From: Ramicandelaber brevisporus
Taxonomy: Eukaryota > Kickxellomycota > Ramicandelaberales > Ramicandelaberaceae
DNA: 35,124 nt
Assembly (NCBI GenBank): GCA_025201865.1
Contig: MU602775.1
Span: 21,070-56,193 of the forward strand
Reading direction: 5' to 3'
Made by a program: the position numbers and the translations under genes
Shown here: in pieces, positions 9,911 to 19,720 of the stretch
How the letters are laid out: the number at the start of each line of letters is the position of its first letter
Numbering within the stretch: position 1 is the stretch's first letter
The notes under the pieces: generated by a model
What the model was told of the DNA's origin: nothing
The model's input: the letters and a program-made list of their open reading frames with translations, nothing else
Database searches by the model: none

Positions 9911-10018
9911 CTGAGTATCGTCTGCTGGCTCTTCACCGAGAAGTGGCTGAGATTCGGATGGTGGGTCAACAGACACCATCACACTGGCGGCGTCGTGGGC
10001 AGGACCAGTGTGCGACAT
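8954..10018 (-). CDS. Membrane-anchored protein of unknown function with Cys/His cluster and dileucine motif
   Basis: The protein has 354 residues when started at MSHTGPAHD (ATG at 10018). The frame runs 39 codons further upstream from another ATG at 10135, but that part looks like leader. The N-terminal tail carries ESQPLL (residues 22-27, an acidic dileucine sorting signal of the ExxxLL type), a Q11 tract (about 38-48) and THTCAHCHCHS (52-62), which could bind metal. Hydrophobic segments lie at about 94-109 and 117-141. The remaining roughly 210 residues hold beta-strand-like alternations (DRIIIEYSVAH, TNITITMPT) and N-glycosylation sequons (NGT, NIT), so this part probably lies in the lumen or outside the cell. 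I do not recognise the domain. An adhesin-like beta-fold or a LEA-type fold is possible. It may be sorted to the vacuole or endosome through AP complexes. Confidence 0.75.
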
Positions 10019-10990
10019 ATTCACAATCAAAAGGTTAGTTCTATGACGAGGTGAAAGGGATATCAGGGTCGAGAGTGAATCAAGCCCAGCTCCTCTGACT
10101 GACCGACAGACTGCAGCCCTTGTCTCTAAATACACTCACTGTCTTTCGGAGTACTGCGGCAAGGCTATTTTCGTGGCAATCTCTCGTACGTGACAGAAAA
10201 TTCGACCACTGCTATCCTCATCCTCTTCGAGTCTCAACAAAATAAAAATGTGACACGCATACCAATCAGAATTCCAGAAAGTATGATCTGGGTGCTAGCG
10301 TTTGCTCCGATCCAGTCTTTGATTGCGATTTACCTATCAGTTATGTGCACATTGCCGAGACATTGTGGCAGACTCCCATTTCGTTCTTGCAGAGAGACAC
10401 TTGTTTTGAATAGGAGAAAACGGCATTGTAGTTTACATTGACTTTCTTTCGTTCGGATGTGATTCTGGTTTCCCGAGAGTGCTGTGAGTGAGAAACCTCA
10501 TTGATTACAATAAAAAAAGTGGGCAGCACGAGCACTCTGTTACCATGCACCTGGATATATTAACTCGATGACTTTATATGCCTATTGGTACTGTCTCCTT
10601 GTATGGCTTGTATTTAATGTTTACATCTTATCGCCAATGCTCGTTTGGTTCATAATCAGCTTCTGATTACATGAGCCAATTAAAAACCGGTTCGGCGATT
10701 TCTGTTTTTAAAATCGGCAAATTCCCTTTTCTAGCGCAATGTCATACAAAAAATTCTCCGAAACGGACCATTCTTGCTGACAGCGAGCGCACACACACTC
10801 TCTCTTCAATTAAAAAAAGAAAGTACGCCGTCCGTATCACCACCATCGCCTACCCTCCCCCCAAAAAAGTTCCGAGGACAACTGCTCACCGTGTCTTTCG
10901 CTTTTTTCCCTCTTCCACCGTGCTCTTTCTACTCTACAGCATACACGACGAAGTTTCATCGGCAGATATTTTTTGTTGGAGGTTTGTCAT
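10019..10990. other. Divergent intergenic region, no gene seen
   Basis: This is the shared upstream region of the membrane-protein gene (minus) and the zinc-cluster factor gene (plus). Bases 10780-10960 are pyrimidine-rich and run up to the TF start, with CTCTACAG at about 10932-10939. That could be a 3' splice acceptor, so a short upstream exon of the factor cannot be excluded. I see no RNA gene. Confidence 0.45.
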
Positions 10991-11041
10991 ATGGAGGAGA
11001 GAGCTTACTGTGCAAACAAGCTGCACTTGGACCAGCTCATA

Positions 11042-11077
<36 letters not shown>

Positions 11078-13417
11078 CAACAACCATGGGGTGCCGGTGG
11101 AGTCACCACGCCGGCCTCAGGCCTGTTAAATAGTGCGGGGTCATCTCAGTCGACAATCAGCTGCTTTTCCGCCGAGATCCACAACAGCCACTCCACTCAT
11201 CACTCTAATCAACAGCAGCACCAGCAGCACCAGCAACGGATGCAGACACATCAGCAGCAGCTTCCAGTGTTGCCGTCTCTTGGAACAATGGTTGGTAATA
11301 GGCCAGCTCTGCAGCCGCCGCCGCTGCTGCCGCCTGCACACACGACACCAATTACAACTGTACCAGCGATTGCTCCGTCAGCATCGGCTATTCAAAGCCG
11401 GATGTCGCTTCGCAACTTGATGTCAAATACATCGGATCCACCACAGGCTTGGCAACACTCGCAGCCCACTACTATTGCGACCCAGGCCATGAGCGAATCA
11501 AGTATGAGACCGGATTGGCAGGTTCCTTCAATTGTGATATCTCCGCCTGCGCCAGTAGCTGCAATTCATGTCCCACCACCACCACCACTACCACCGCAGC
11601 AGTCGTTGTCGGGGATTATGGAGACGCATGATCACCATAGCCAAATGAATGCATCGATGCAGGGCTATCACCATTATCATCAGCAGCAGCAGCACCAACA
11701 GCACCAGCACCAGCATCAACAGCACCAGCAACAGCAGCACCAGCAACATGGCTTGAACGGTCCCGTCTACCAACCACAGCACCAACAATCCCTGTACAAT
11801 CATTACCAACCACCTCCACAAAACGACTACCAAGCACATGCTTACTCATCAACCCCACACCTGCATCCACAACAGCACATTAGCCCACATCAGCACCAAC
11901 ATGGTTACCCACATCCTCATCCACATTCACGCCCTCATCCTCATCCGCACCCTCATCAGCATTTGCAGCAGTATCAAAGCTGCATCTCTGAAGATGAGAA
12001 TGTAAGCCCATATCCGCACCTTCAACCTCCAGCTTTGTCACAGTCATCGCCTGCAGCGGTTGGCTCTCCGCCTCAGCCCACAGCTGTTCCGAGCAACTTT
12101 GCTACCGCTTCTGCAATTAATATCAAAGCCAAGGCTCCCCGGAATCCAACACCAAGTGCATGTGCCAATTGCAAGCGCACTCACCTTGCGTGTGACTCTT
12201 CTCGGCCATGCAAGCGCTGTGTTGCTCGCAATGAGACCAGTACCTGCATTGATTTACCACCCAAGAAACGAGGTAGACCAACAGCTGCTCAAAAGAATGC
12301 TCGAGCCATTCTACCAGAACAGGCCGCTACCACTTTGGTTACTGCTTCTGCTGCTGCTTCTGCTCGTACTCCTGATGCTGCTGCTATGTCCACCCAGACC
12401 AAGGCTGATATGGATATTGACGAGACTGTCACCAGTGCTGCCTCGGCGCTCATGGTGATCAAGAAGCGGCCAAATGAGATGACAAGCCCACAGCTTGCTC
12501 CAAATCAGGCCAATGAGAGCACCTCAAAGGATATCAAACGGCCGCGATATGATGTACCGATTACACCCCGCCCAGATAGCGCTATGCAAATCTCATCACC
12601 ACTACTTTCCTCACCACCGCCACCACAACCAGCATCATCTCTGCCACCTCTGCCGCAACAAGTCGCAGTTGTCGAATCCAGCTCGACATCAGTGCCGGCG
12701 ACGCAGGCATTTCTCGACGACGGGAGTAACTTTGAGCCCGTCAGAATCATCGCCGACTTGAACGGCGTCTGCGTGGTTGTTCCCGATTCTACTGCCCATT
12801 TTCTAGGCATCCGGCCGGCTGACCTTCTCTTCACCAAGTTCTCAACCTCAGTCACTCCCAATGATCAAGGGTCTGTGGACAACCTGCTGTTCTTCGTCGG
12901 TGCCAACAATACTCGCGTTAGACTCATGGAGCGCGGGCTGCTGCCACGAAACGCTCCGCCGCAAATGACGGCCGTGACCAATCGGCCAGCCATGACGTCA
13001 AGGCTCAACCTGTCAAGCCTGATGCCGTCTCTGCCAAAGCGCATTGGTGGTCCTAGTATTGGTGGTAGTGGTGGTAGTGGTGGTATTCCTCCGCCCAAGT
13101 TGGCCAAGCCGCAGGATCGCGACTCAGTTCCAGCCAGAGATCCACGCGAGGTGTCCAATTTGCTGCATACGCTACCAAATGAGACGCTGTTCAAGACTCC
13201 AAACCTAATGTCTGGCGAGACTGTGGTGGACATCAGGCGGCATGGCTCATTCTCAAAGGCCAAGGCTAGCTTTGGCCACGTTGCCTATAGCACGAAATCT
13301 AGCAGCACCAAAGGTGAAGATATACTTGATTGTATCGTGATCATGATCAGTCCAGTATCATCGACATCCTCACCACCCATTGCTGGTGTACCAGCACAGC
13401 AAATTGTCGCATTGTAA
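10991..13417 (+). CDS. Zn2Cys6 transcription factor of ERT1/AcuK type, with AT-hook-like motif
   Basis: The protein has 808 residues from the ATG at 10991. A Gln-rich N-terminus begins with a Q17 tract (about 17-34), then Pro- and His-rich repeats. The zinc cluster is C391-X2-C394-X6-C401-X5-C407-X2-C410-X8-C419 within SACANCKRTHLACDSSRPCK. Its THLACD(D/S)SRPC..C...N form is that of the ERT1/RDS2/AcuK regulators of gluconeogenesis and non-fermentable carbon use. Directly after it, PPKKRGRP is an AT-hook core. The C-terminal half includes FEPVRIIADLNGVCVVVPDS (about 580-600) and a second block around 755-805, which could be the two halves of the PAS-like domain usual in that family. I infer nuclear control of carbon metabolism. 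The exact orthologue is not certain. The first in-frame ATG is used, and an upstream TTG precedes it by six codons. Confidence 0.87.
11040..11085 (+). repeat. CAG/CAA polyglutamine repeat at start of zinc-cluster factor
   Basis: Ten or more CAG codons run into CAA codons and encode a pure Gln tract near residue 17-34 of the transcription factor. Confidence 0.9.
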
Positions 13418-13947
13418 CCAATATTCGTACTCACTTTCTTCACACACACACACACACACACTCACTCACACATACTTACTTTCTATTCCACTATTATTTT
13501 CCTCTTTATTGCGACCTATTTTGCTTATACCTCCAGTTACCATCCACTTTCCACCATGTTTTTTATTTAGTATTATTAACACCCCTCCGCGCTTTATTCA
13601 AAGACATTTGTGTGTCTGCAAGCTCTACAAATCAGGCTAGACAAGAGAAAACAGAGCCAGCAACCAGTAACTAAAAACTACAAACAGCCATAGTTATCAC
13701 AACAATGACAGTAATAATGGCAGCTTGGAGCTTGTCTGTGCAGAACAAATAATCCCAAATTGAAGCGGTGTCTTTTTGGGTTACAGCTTCGAGCCTGCGA
13801 ATCAGCAACCAAAAAAAATAAAAAAATAACAAAGCCGAAGTCAACATCGACATCGACATCAACATCAACATCGTCGTCTCCGTAAACACGCACACGAAGA
13901 GCTTCAAGCGCACAGCTAGATCGAACTAGGAAAAGCGAGCAGATTCC
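13418..13947. other. Tandem intergenic region, promoter of the Tom20-SET gene
   Basis: A CA microsatellite at 13440-13461 is followed by a pyrimidine-rich stretch to about 13570, then A-rich DNA with a GACATC/AACATC array at 13845-13875 just before the Tom20-SET start. The minus-strand frame across 13678-14757 is antisense shadow. Confidence 0.45.
13440..13461. repeat. (CA)n microsatellite
   Basis: A perfect CA run lies about 20 bases after the stop codon of the zinc-cluster factor. Confidence 0.9.
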
Positions 13948-16233
13948 ATGGCACCCAACCCCTCTACTCCAGGAGCAACTGGCACTGGTGCCAACTACCG
14001 TTCGTGGCTGTTTGCCGGCCTCGCTGTCGCTGCTGTTGCCGGCATTGGCTATGCAACATACTTTGATTATCGCAGAAGAAACGACAAAACATTCCGCAAG
14101 GCTCTGCAGAAGGAGCGCAAGAAGGCTGCCAAGAAGGATCAGCAAAAGCGCTCTGCGGCAGCTGGTGGTGCTGGCGCAGACTCCACTACATCGAGCCGCT
14201 CTGGTGCTGGCGACGCTGACGGCGCGGATGCTTCCCCGGAGGCGCTCGAGAAGCGCGTCAAAGAGCTGCTGGCCCAGATTGCCAAGGATGAGCTGCCAAC
14301 CACTCCAGAAGGACTGGAGCAAATGTTCACTGAGAATCTGACGCGCGGTGAGCAGCTGATGCAGCTCGGACCAGATGCATTCGATGTGGCTGCGCTGTGC
14401 TACTACCGTGCATTGCGCGTGTTCCCTAACCCAATTGAGCTGATCACTGTGTATCAGCGCACATTGCCTGATCCAGTGTTCCAGCTTGTAATGCTGCTGA
14501 TGTCTGAGCAGATCAAGATGCGCCAGATGCAGTACTGGGAGAAGTTCCCGCCAAAGGAGATGAACGTGCGTGTCGATACCATCAACGTTGCCGAGCGTCC
14601 TGGTGTCAACGCATCCACCGTGTCTCTTGGTGGACGCACTGCTACTCGCCGCGCTGTCATTGCTCTCAAGGACTTCCAGCCGGGCGATGTCGTCTATGTG
14701 GATGAGCCTGTTGTAAGTGCACTGGAGCCAGGTCTTGAGACTACTCATTGCGAGCACTGTTTCAAGGTTGTTGCAGTCAGCGGATCATCTGAGGAGCTTG
14801 TTGATGGCGCTATTGCCTGCCCAACGTGCCCATATGCCAAGTATTGCAGCAAAGAATGCGAGAAGATTGCATTTGATGATTACCACCAGCACATTTGCCC
14901 AGGTCTGCACAAGTCGATTGCTGCTAAGCTCGAACTGTTCCATCAAATGGCCTATGGCGATGGTATCATTGAGGTTGATGAGACTGGCAAGGAGATTACC
15001 AGCGATTCCGAAGATGCTGCTGCTGTTGATGCTGTTGAGGCTTCAAGCAGCAAGGTTGAGAGTGAAACTGACGAGGAAGGCATTGATGTCATTACTCGTA
15101 GCGAGGCTGGTGACTTGGAACAGTCTGCCTCAAAGGCTGAAATGCTGGATGGTGTTGAATCAATTACCAGCGAGACTGCTGCTGACGTTGAGGAGGAAGG
15201 AGAGCAAGAACAAGAGCAAAAGCAAAAGCAAGAACAGGAGCAAAAGCAGGATCAGCAAGAAGAAGAAAAGCAGCCAGCTACCACTGAGAACGGTCGTGAC
15301 CCAGAAGACACGGTTGTTGTTCCACAGCCCGAGGAGAAGACTGATGCTGCTGAAGAGTCTGCTGCCGATGCTGATGTTGCTGAGCAGCCAGCCACCTCTG
15401 CCGTGGAAGAAGAGATTGAGGAGGAGGAGGAGGAGGAGGAGGAGGAGGAGGAGGAGGAAGAGGAAGCTGCGGAGAAGAAGGAAGCCGAGGATAAGCCAAC
15501 TTCCCCAGTTATTGTGAGCAGTGACCATCTCACATTGGTTCCACTGATGATTCTCAAGTTTATTGGTCGCATGATTGCTCGCGAGAAGGGTAAGAAGGAC
15601 ATTGACGAGGATGCTGACGGCGACAAGGCAAAGACTGCTGCTACTGCTGCTGCTCCTGCTGATGATGACAACAGCGAAGACTCATCCAAGGATGCTGGAG
15701 ACGATGAGACCTTCACCACCTGGGAGCACATTGAGCGCATCAAGTATCTCGATATGGATGCTACTCAACAATGGCTCGCCTGCCGCAAGCTCACTTCTGA
15801 GCTGCTTGATGCCCCAGACTTCAACTTCAATGAGACATTCAACATGGAGCGCTACATGATGCTTGTTGGCAAGATTGCCTACAACGCGTATGCCGTCAAC
15901 ATTCAGCCACTTGGTGCTGTTCCACATGCCACAAAGGATCAAGCTCGTACCGATGGTTCGTTCAAGCCTGCTGGTATGGCGCTCTACTTCCTCAGCTCGC
16001 AGCTGCAGCACTCGTGCAAACCAAACACCAAGCCAGCGTTCCCGACCGGCACCAACAAGCTTGCTTTGACTGCCACGGAGGCTATTAAGGAAGGCGATGA
16101 GCTGACTGTCTCGTGGATTCCAGTGCCAGAGAGCGTTGCCAAGGAGGCGCGCCAGAAGACTCTTGTCGAGAACTACGGATATCGCTGCGCATGCGATCGC
16201 TGCTCTGAATCCGAGGATGATGATGATGAATAA
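13948..16233 (+). CDS. TOM20: Tom20 mitochondrial import receptor fused to a MYND-SET (SMYD-like) module
   Basis: The protein has 761 residues and its start context is CCATGG. The N-terminus is Tom20: a membrane anchor at about 20-39, then YFDYRRRND and a Lys/Arg-rich stretch, and the presequence-binding domain at about 117-190 (EGLEQMFTENLTRGEQLM; YQRTLPDPVFQLVMLLMSEQ). Instead of ending there, as stand-alone Tom20 of about 150-200 residues does, the frame continues into a split SET domain: SET-N at about 230-260, MYND finger with all eight ligands C268, C271, C291, C294, C300, C304, H313 and C317, an acidic insert at about 345-560 with a Glu run near 490-508, then SET-C and a post-SET cluster (C747, C749, C752). 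SET signature residues are changed: QHSCKPN (Q687) instead of NHSCxPN, and ELTVSW (W723) where SMYD proteins have Tyr. It should sit in the outer membrane facing the cytosol. Methyltransferase activity is doubtful. No stop or splice signal separates the halves. Confidence 0.93.
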   Translation: MAPNPSTPGATGTGANYRSWLFAGLAVAAVAGIGYATYFDYRRRNDKTFRKALQKERKKAAKKDQQKRSAAAGGAGADSTTSSRSGAGDADGADASPEALEKRVKELLAQIAKDELPTTPEGLEQMFTENLTRGEQLMQLGPDAFDVAALCYYRALRVFPNPIELITVYQRTLPDPVFQLVMLLMSEQIKMRQMQYWEKFPPKEMNVRVDTINVAERPGVNASTVSLGGRTATRRAVIALKDFQPGDVVYVDEPVVSALEPGLETTHCEHCFKVVAVSGSSEELVDGAIACPTCPYAKYCSKECEKIAFDDYHQHICPGLHKSIAAKLELFHQMAYGDGIIEVDETGKEITSDSEDAAAVDAVEASSSKVESETDEEGIDVITRSEAGDLEQSASKAEMLDGVESITSETAADVEEEGEQEQEQKQKQEQEQKQDQQEEEKQPATTENGRDPEDTVVVPQPEEKTDAAEESAADADVAEQPATSAVEEEIEEEEEEEEEEEEEEEEAAEKKEAEDKPTSPVIVSSDHLTLVPLMILKFIGRMIAREKGKKDIDEDADGDKAKTAATAAAPADDDNSEDSSKDAGDDETFTTWEHIERIKYLDMDATQQWLACRKLTSELLDAPDFNFNETFNMERYMMLVGKIAYNAYAVNIQPLGAVPHATKDQARTDGSFKPAGMALYFLSSQLQHSCKPNTKPAFPTGTNKLALTATEAIKEGDELTVSWIPVPESVAKEARQKTLVENYGYRCACDRCSESEDDDDE
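15418..15475 (+). repeat. GAG/GAA poly-glutamate repeat inside the Tom20-SET gene
   Basis: A run of GAG codons encodes about 18 consecutive Glu residues in the acidic insert that splits the SET domain. Confidence 0.9.
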
Positions 16234-16444
16234 AACGCTCACTCTTCATTATTAGACTAAACTCTTTCTTTCCTTCACTCTTCATTTCTTTATTATTATT
16301 ATTAACACATCTATATACATGTTTAGTAGCATCCAAGTGATGATTAAAAAGTTTAATTATAAAAATTGACGAACGAAACAAACAATAATGAATATGACAA
16401 GTGAAAAAAATAGTAAATTAAAAAAGGACAGCAAATCGACTTGA

Positions 16445-19400
16445 CTATCTCGAACCAGATGCTGACTGTAATTTTGAAGTGACTGTAGGTGGTATACCTG
16501 ATAGAATGCTGTGGTTAGCAACTGACGATGACGATGATGACGATGGTGGTAGTTGTGGCATTTGTGGCGGTAGTTGTGGCGGTGGCGGTTGAATTAGTAA
16601 CTCTGATTGAGCCAAGCCTGTTAAAAGTGAGGCAATTGATGCGGTTGAATCTGAACGCAGCTGCTGTTGTTGCTGTTGCTGCTCAAGACAATCAGTGGCC
16701 AGCGAACTTCGTCGACGCAAAGGTGAGCTGGCTCTAACTGACAGGTACTGATTATGCTGAGAGTGCTGTGAAGCTGTGGATGATTGTCGCGGCCGCTGAT
16801 ATGGATGGAACCCAACGTCCAACGACGCATTGCTGGGAGATCTGAATCCACGGACTTGACCGCCGCCAACGACACTAGCCGTCCCTGAGCTGCCATTGCT
16901 GTTATCGTTGCTGTTGCTGCTGGTACCGTTTGTTGCAATAGTGCCAGATTGAGCGTATAATGGAGGAGGTGTTGACCCGTTTGATTTGACAGTCTTTAGT
17001 GGCTCGATAGCTGAAGAGGCGGGATTGTTTACATCCCTGATGGCAATTGATGAAGCACAATCGAGGCTGCTGTTGGCACTGGCGATCCCACTATCGACTT
17101 GACCACCCATTTTCGTGGTTGCTGCGATGGCGGTGTCAGTTGTACAAACAGTAGCAGCAGCAGTAGTATTAGTGGTAAATGAGTCAAGTTGTACAAAGGC
17201 GGGAACGCTGGAGTCGCTTGCCATAACTGAAGCTGATGACATGGTGACGGGTGGAACGACGGATACTGCGGCAAGTGGCGATGAGAAACCAAGCTGCATG
17301 CTGGTTAGCATTTGACGAGCCAGTGACGACGCAGGCGACTGAATAAGATCGCCCAAGTTTGGCGACAGTGCACCGGATGAGGCGGCGGTGATGGCTGTGA
17401 CTGGAATAGCGGAAGCTGCAAGTGAGGACTGGCTGCCTTCAAACAGCAATGGAGCTGCAGATGATGTGATAAAGCCAGTATGGTTGGCTGCGACATTTAC
17501 GGGAAGATCAATACCACCAGCTGATGTGATTGCTGAGGTTGATGCTGATGCCGATGATGGTAAAAGTTGCAAGCTAGGCGAGGTTAACGCCGCTGCGACA
17601 AACACAGCAGAGTCAACTTCAGCTCCATTCACATGCAGAGCGCCTGCACCACTAGTCACAGACGTCGATCCTGGACCTGCACCAGCGCCTCCAACCGAAG
17701 CGAGAAGAGCTGCGGAGGATGGATTTGCGAGATATGCAGGCAATCCAGCAACTCCCGAAGCAGGCGTAAGGTTATTGGAAGCTGTGGCAATCGTGCTGGC
17801 TGTTGTGTGAGCTCTCTTGCGGTTTAAGCTGTTTGAGTTTGAGTTTGAATTTGCGGTAGCAGCAGCGGCCGCCGCCGCAGCCGCAGCGACAATCATTGCA
17901 GACCGTGAGATGGATGTTGAAGAGCCGGCTGCGGTTGAAGCAGCTCCTGACAGCACTTGATTTGCAGCCGCAGCCTGATGAATATCGCTAGTACCTTCAG
18001 CTACACTGTTGGCATTTGAGCTTGCAGTGGCGGCGGCAGCAGCAGCAGCCAAAAGCGAAGCAGCCGAAGCAGCTGTAGAAGAGGAAGCCACACCAGTCAA
18101 TCCATCGTTACTTTTAAGGGGTAAAAATGAACTCTCACCGCTGATACTGCTACCACCCGAGCTTCCTCGCAAATTTGATAAAAATCCAACTCCACCACTG
18201 CTGCTACCACTGTTGATGCCGTTGTTGTTGATTCCGGCAAGACCTGCTGACACACCACTGTCTGAAGTTTGTAACGCAGGCGTCACTGATGAAACACTAT
18301 CCACCATTCCAAATGTTCCTCCAATGTTGCTGTACCCAGCATTGTCACTGTTCATTCCAAGTCCTGCTGCTGTGTTTGTATCTAGTATTGTACTGATGTG
18401 GCTGTTGGCTGTGATATCTGCAAAGGTGTATCCAGCCGTCAGTGTTTGTGTCGGTGGCATTACTGCAGCTGATCCAACCAATGGGTTATAGCCATGGAAT
18501 GATTGATATGCTGGTGGTGATTGTGGCATTGGCTGCGGCTGTTGTTGATATGTGTTAGCGTATCCTCCTCCTCCACTACTATTACCAAGCGGTGTCGATT
18601 GCTGTATCTGTTGCTGTTGTTGCTGTGGTGGCGGTGGTGGCGGCATTGATCCATAGTACCCATACTGGTTCATTCCGGCTCCATAACCACCATACTCATC
18701 TCCGCCGCCAGTGCCAGCACCCAGGAACACGTTTGCAGCAGCAGCAGCCGCCGCCGCAGCCGCAGGATTGTTAAAGAACATTGGTCCACCGACGCCCATC
18801 GACGCGGCGGCGGCCATCATTCCAAACAAACGCGGATCGCCTGGCTTCAAATTGGCTCCACGCGGCTTCGGCACAAACCTTCCATGCCTGCCTTGGTCAG
18901 TCTCGTATCGGTCTCGATCCTCTTGGGCCATTTGGTAATACGGCTGCTTCTCGGCCTCGGTCATTTGCTTCCATTCTGCGCTCATCAGCTTGAGGAAATC
19001 GCGGTTCTTGACTATGGCTTCATCAGCGCGCCGTTTACGCTGCTCGTTGACGTAAAAGATGAAGGCATTGCGAAACCGTTTGAATGGATTGGCGCCTGGT
19101 GGGTTTTGAGACTGGTTGGAGGAGGAGGATGCTGACTGATTAGTATCGGCGTGCGCAGTGTTGAACAGTTGGGGATTAATGTCACCAGTGCTGCCTGGAA
19201 TCATCAGACCACCGGAGGCACTACTGAAGCTGCCATTGATACTGCCATTGCCATACAATGGACCAGTTGGTGAGCCTGGGACGTTACTGCTGAAGTCAGC
19301 CAGTCCAAATGATGCCGTAACTGGCGGTTGATAGAACTGCTGCTGTTGCTGCTGTGGTGGTGGTGGCTGTTGTGTATCCACCAGGCTGTGCCCAAACTGT

Positions 19401-19720
19401 GGCATTCCAACAGACTGGCCAACAAAGGATGGTTGGGATTGTGGAGGCGGTGGATGTGCGAGCATCCCGCTGGAAGCAGCTGCTGTTGTGTTTGCAGAGT
19501 AGAACAAGTTGGATGGTAACAGTTGCGGCTGCTGTTGATGTGGCAGCATTGTGCCTGAAGGTGGAGCAAGCATAACAGGATTTGATGCAGAGGCAATAGC
19601 AGCAGCACTGGGGTGAAGTGGCAAAGGTGGATGAAGTGATGTGGAAAGCTGTGGTGGAGTGGATGACGATGTAGCTCCGGCTGACTGCTGGTCAGGAAGC
19701 AAAGAATAACGATGGTCCAT
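16445..19720 (-). CDS. Large HMG-box transcription regulator, paralogue of the gene at 4893-7412
   Basis: The protein has 1091 residues. The single HMG box is at about residues 210-283 and starts NPFKRFRNAFIFYVNEQRKR, with the typical SAEWKQMTEAEKQPYYQMA and DRDRYE. The first nine box residues FKRFRNAFx are identical to those of the other HMG protein in this window, which supports common origin. A basic/Pro stretch (HGRFVPKPRG) follows the box. The long C-terminal part is rich in Ala, Ser, Gly and Thr, with poly-Ala runs (DNA 17850-17885, 18030-18045, 18735-18765) and several polyQ stretches. It has no other recognised domain. A nuclear DNA-binding regulator is likely. The ATG at 19720 opens the frame, and a long region of about 3 kb with no gene lies upstream. 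Confidence 0.88.
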   Translation of the reverse strand: MDHRYSLLPDQQSAGATSSSTPPQLSTSLHPPLPLHPSAAAIASASNPVMLAPPSGTMLPHQQQPQLLPSNLFYSANTTAAASSGMLAHPPPPQSQPSFVGQSVGMPQFGHSLVDTQQPPPPQQQQQQFYQPPVTASFGLADFSSNVPGSPTGPLYGNGSINGSFSSASGGLMIPGSTGDINPQLFNTAHADTNQSASSSSNQSQNPPGANPFKRFRNAFIFYVNEQRKRRADEAIVKNRDFLKLMSAEWKQMTEAEKQPYYQMAQEDRDRYETDQGRHGRFVPKPRGANLKPGDPRLFGMMAAAASMGVGGPMFFNNPAAAAAAAAAANVFLGAGTGGGDEYGGYGAGMNQYGYYGSMPPPPPPQQQQQQIQQSTPLGNSSGGGGYANTYQQQPQPMPQSPPAYQSFHGYNPLVGSAAVMPPTQTLTAGYTFADITANSHISTILDTNTAAGLGMNSDNAGYSNIGGTFGMVDSVSSVTPALQTSDSGVSAGLAGINNNGINSGSSSGGVGFLSNLRGSSGGSSISGESSFLPLKSNDGLTGVASSSTAASAASLLAAAAAAATASSNANSVAEGTSDIHQAAAANQVLSGAASTAAGSSTSISRSAMIVAAAAAAAAAATANSNSNSNSLNRKRAHTTASTIATASNNLTPASGVAGLPAYLANPSSAALLASVGGAGAGPGSTSVTSGAGALHVNGAEVDSAVFVAAALTSPSLQLLPSSASASTSAITSAGGIDLPVNVAANHTGFITSSAAPLLFEGSQSSLAASAIPVTAITAASSGALSPNLGDLIQSPASSLARQMLTSMQLGFSSPLAAVSVVPPVTMSSASVMASDSSVPAFVQLDSFTTNTTAAATVCTTDTAIAATTKMGGQVDSGIASANSSLDCASSIAIRDVNNPASSAIEPLKTVKSNGSTPPPLYAQSGTIATNGTSSNSNDNSNGSSGTASVVGGGQVRGFRSPSNASLDVGFHPYQRPRQSSTASQHSQHNQYLSVRASSPLRRRSSLATDCLEQQQQQQQLRSDSTASIASLLTGLAQSELLIQPPPPQLPPQMPQLPPSSSSSSSVANHSILSGIPPTVTSKLQSASGSR

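Noticed and set aside
10019-10135. 39-codon N-terminal extension of the membrane protein
   Set aside because: Arg/Ser-rich with no motif; the internal ATG at 10018 gives a conventional cytosolic tail. Kept only as a possibility.
13678-14757. 359-codon minus-strand frame
   Set aside because: It lies antisense to the Tom20 coding region and its promoter, has no domain, and its composition mirrors the plus-strand codons.
15160-15743. Ser-rich and Leu-rich minus-strand frames
   Set aside because: Complement of the Glu-rich repeat in the Tom20-SET gene; pure repeat shadow.
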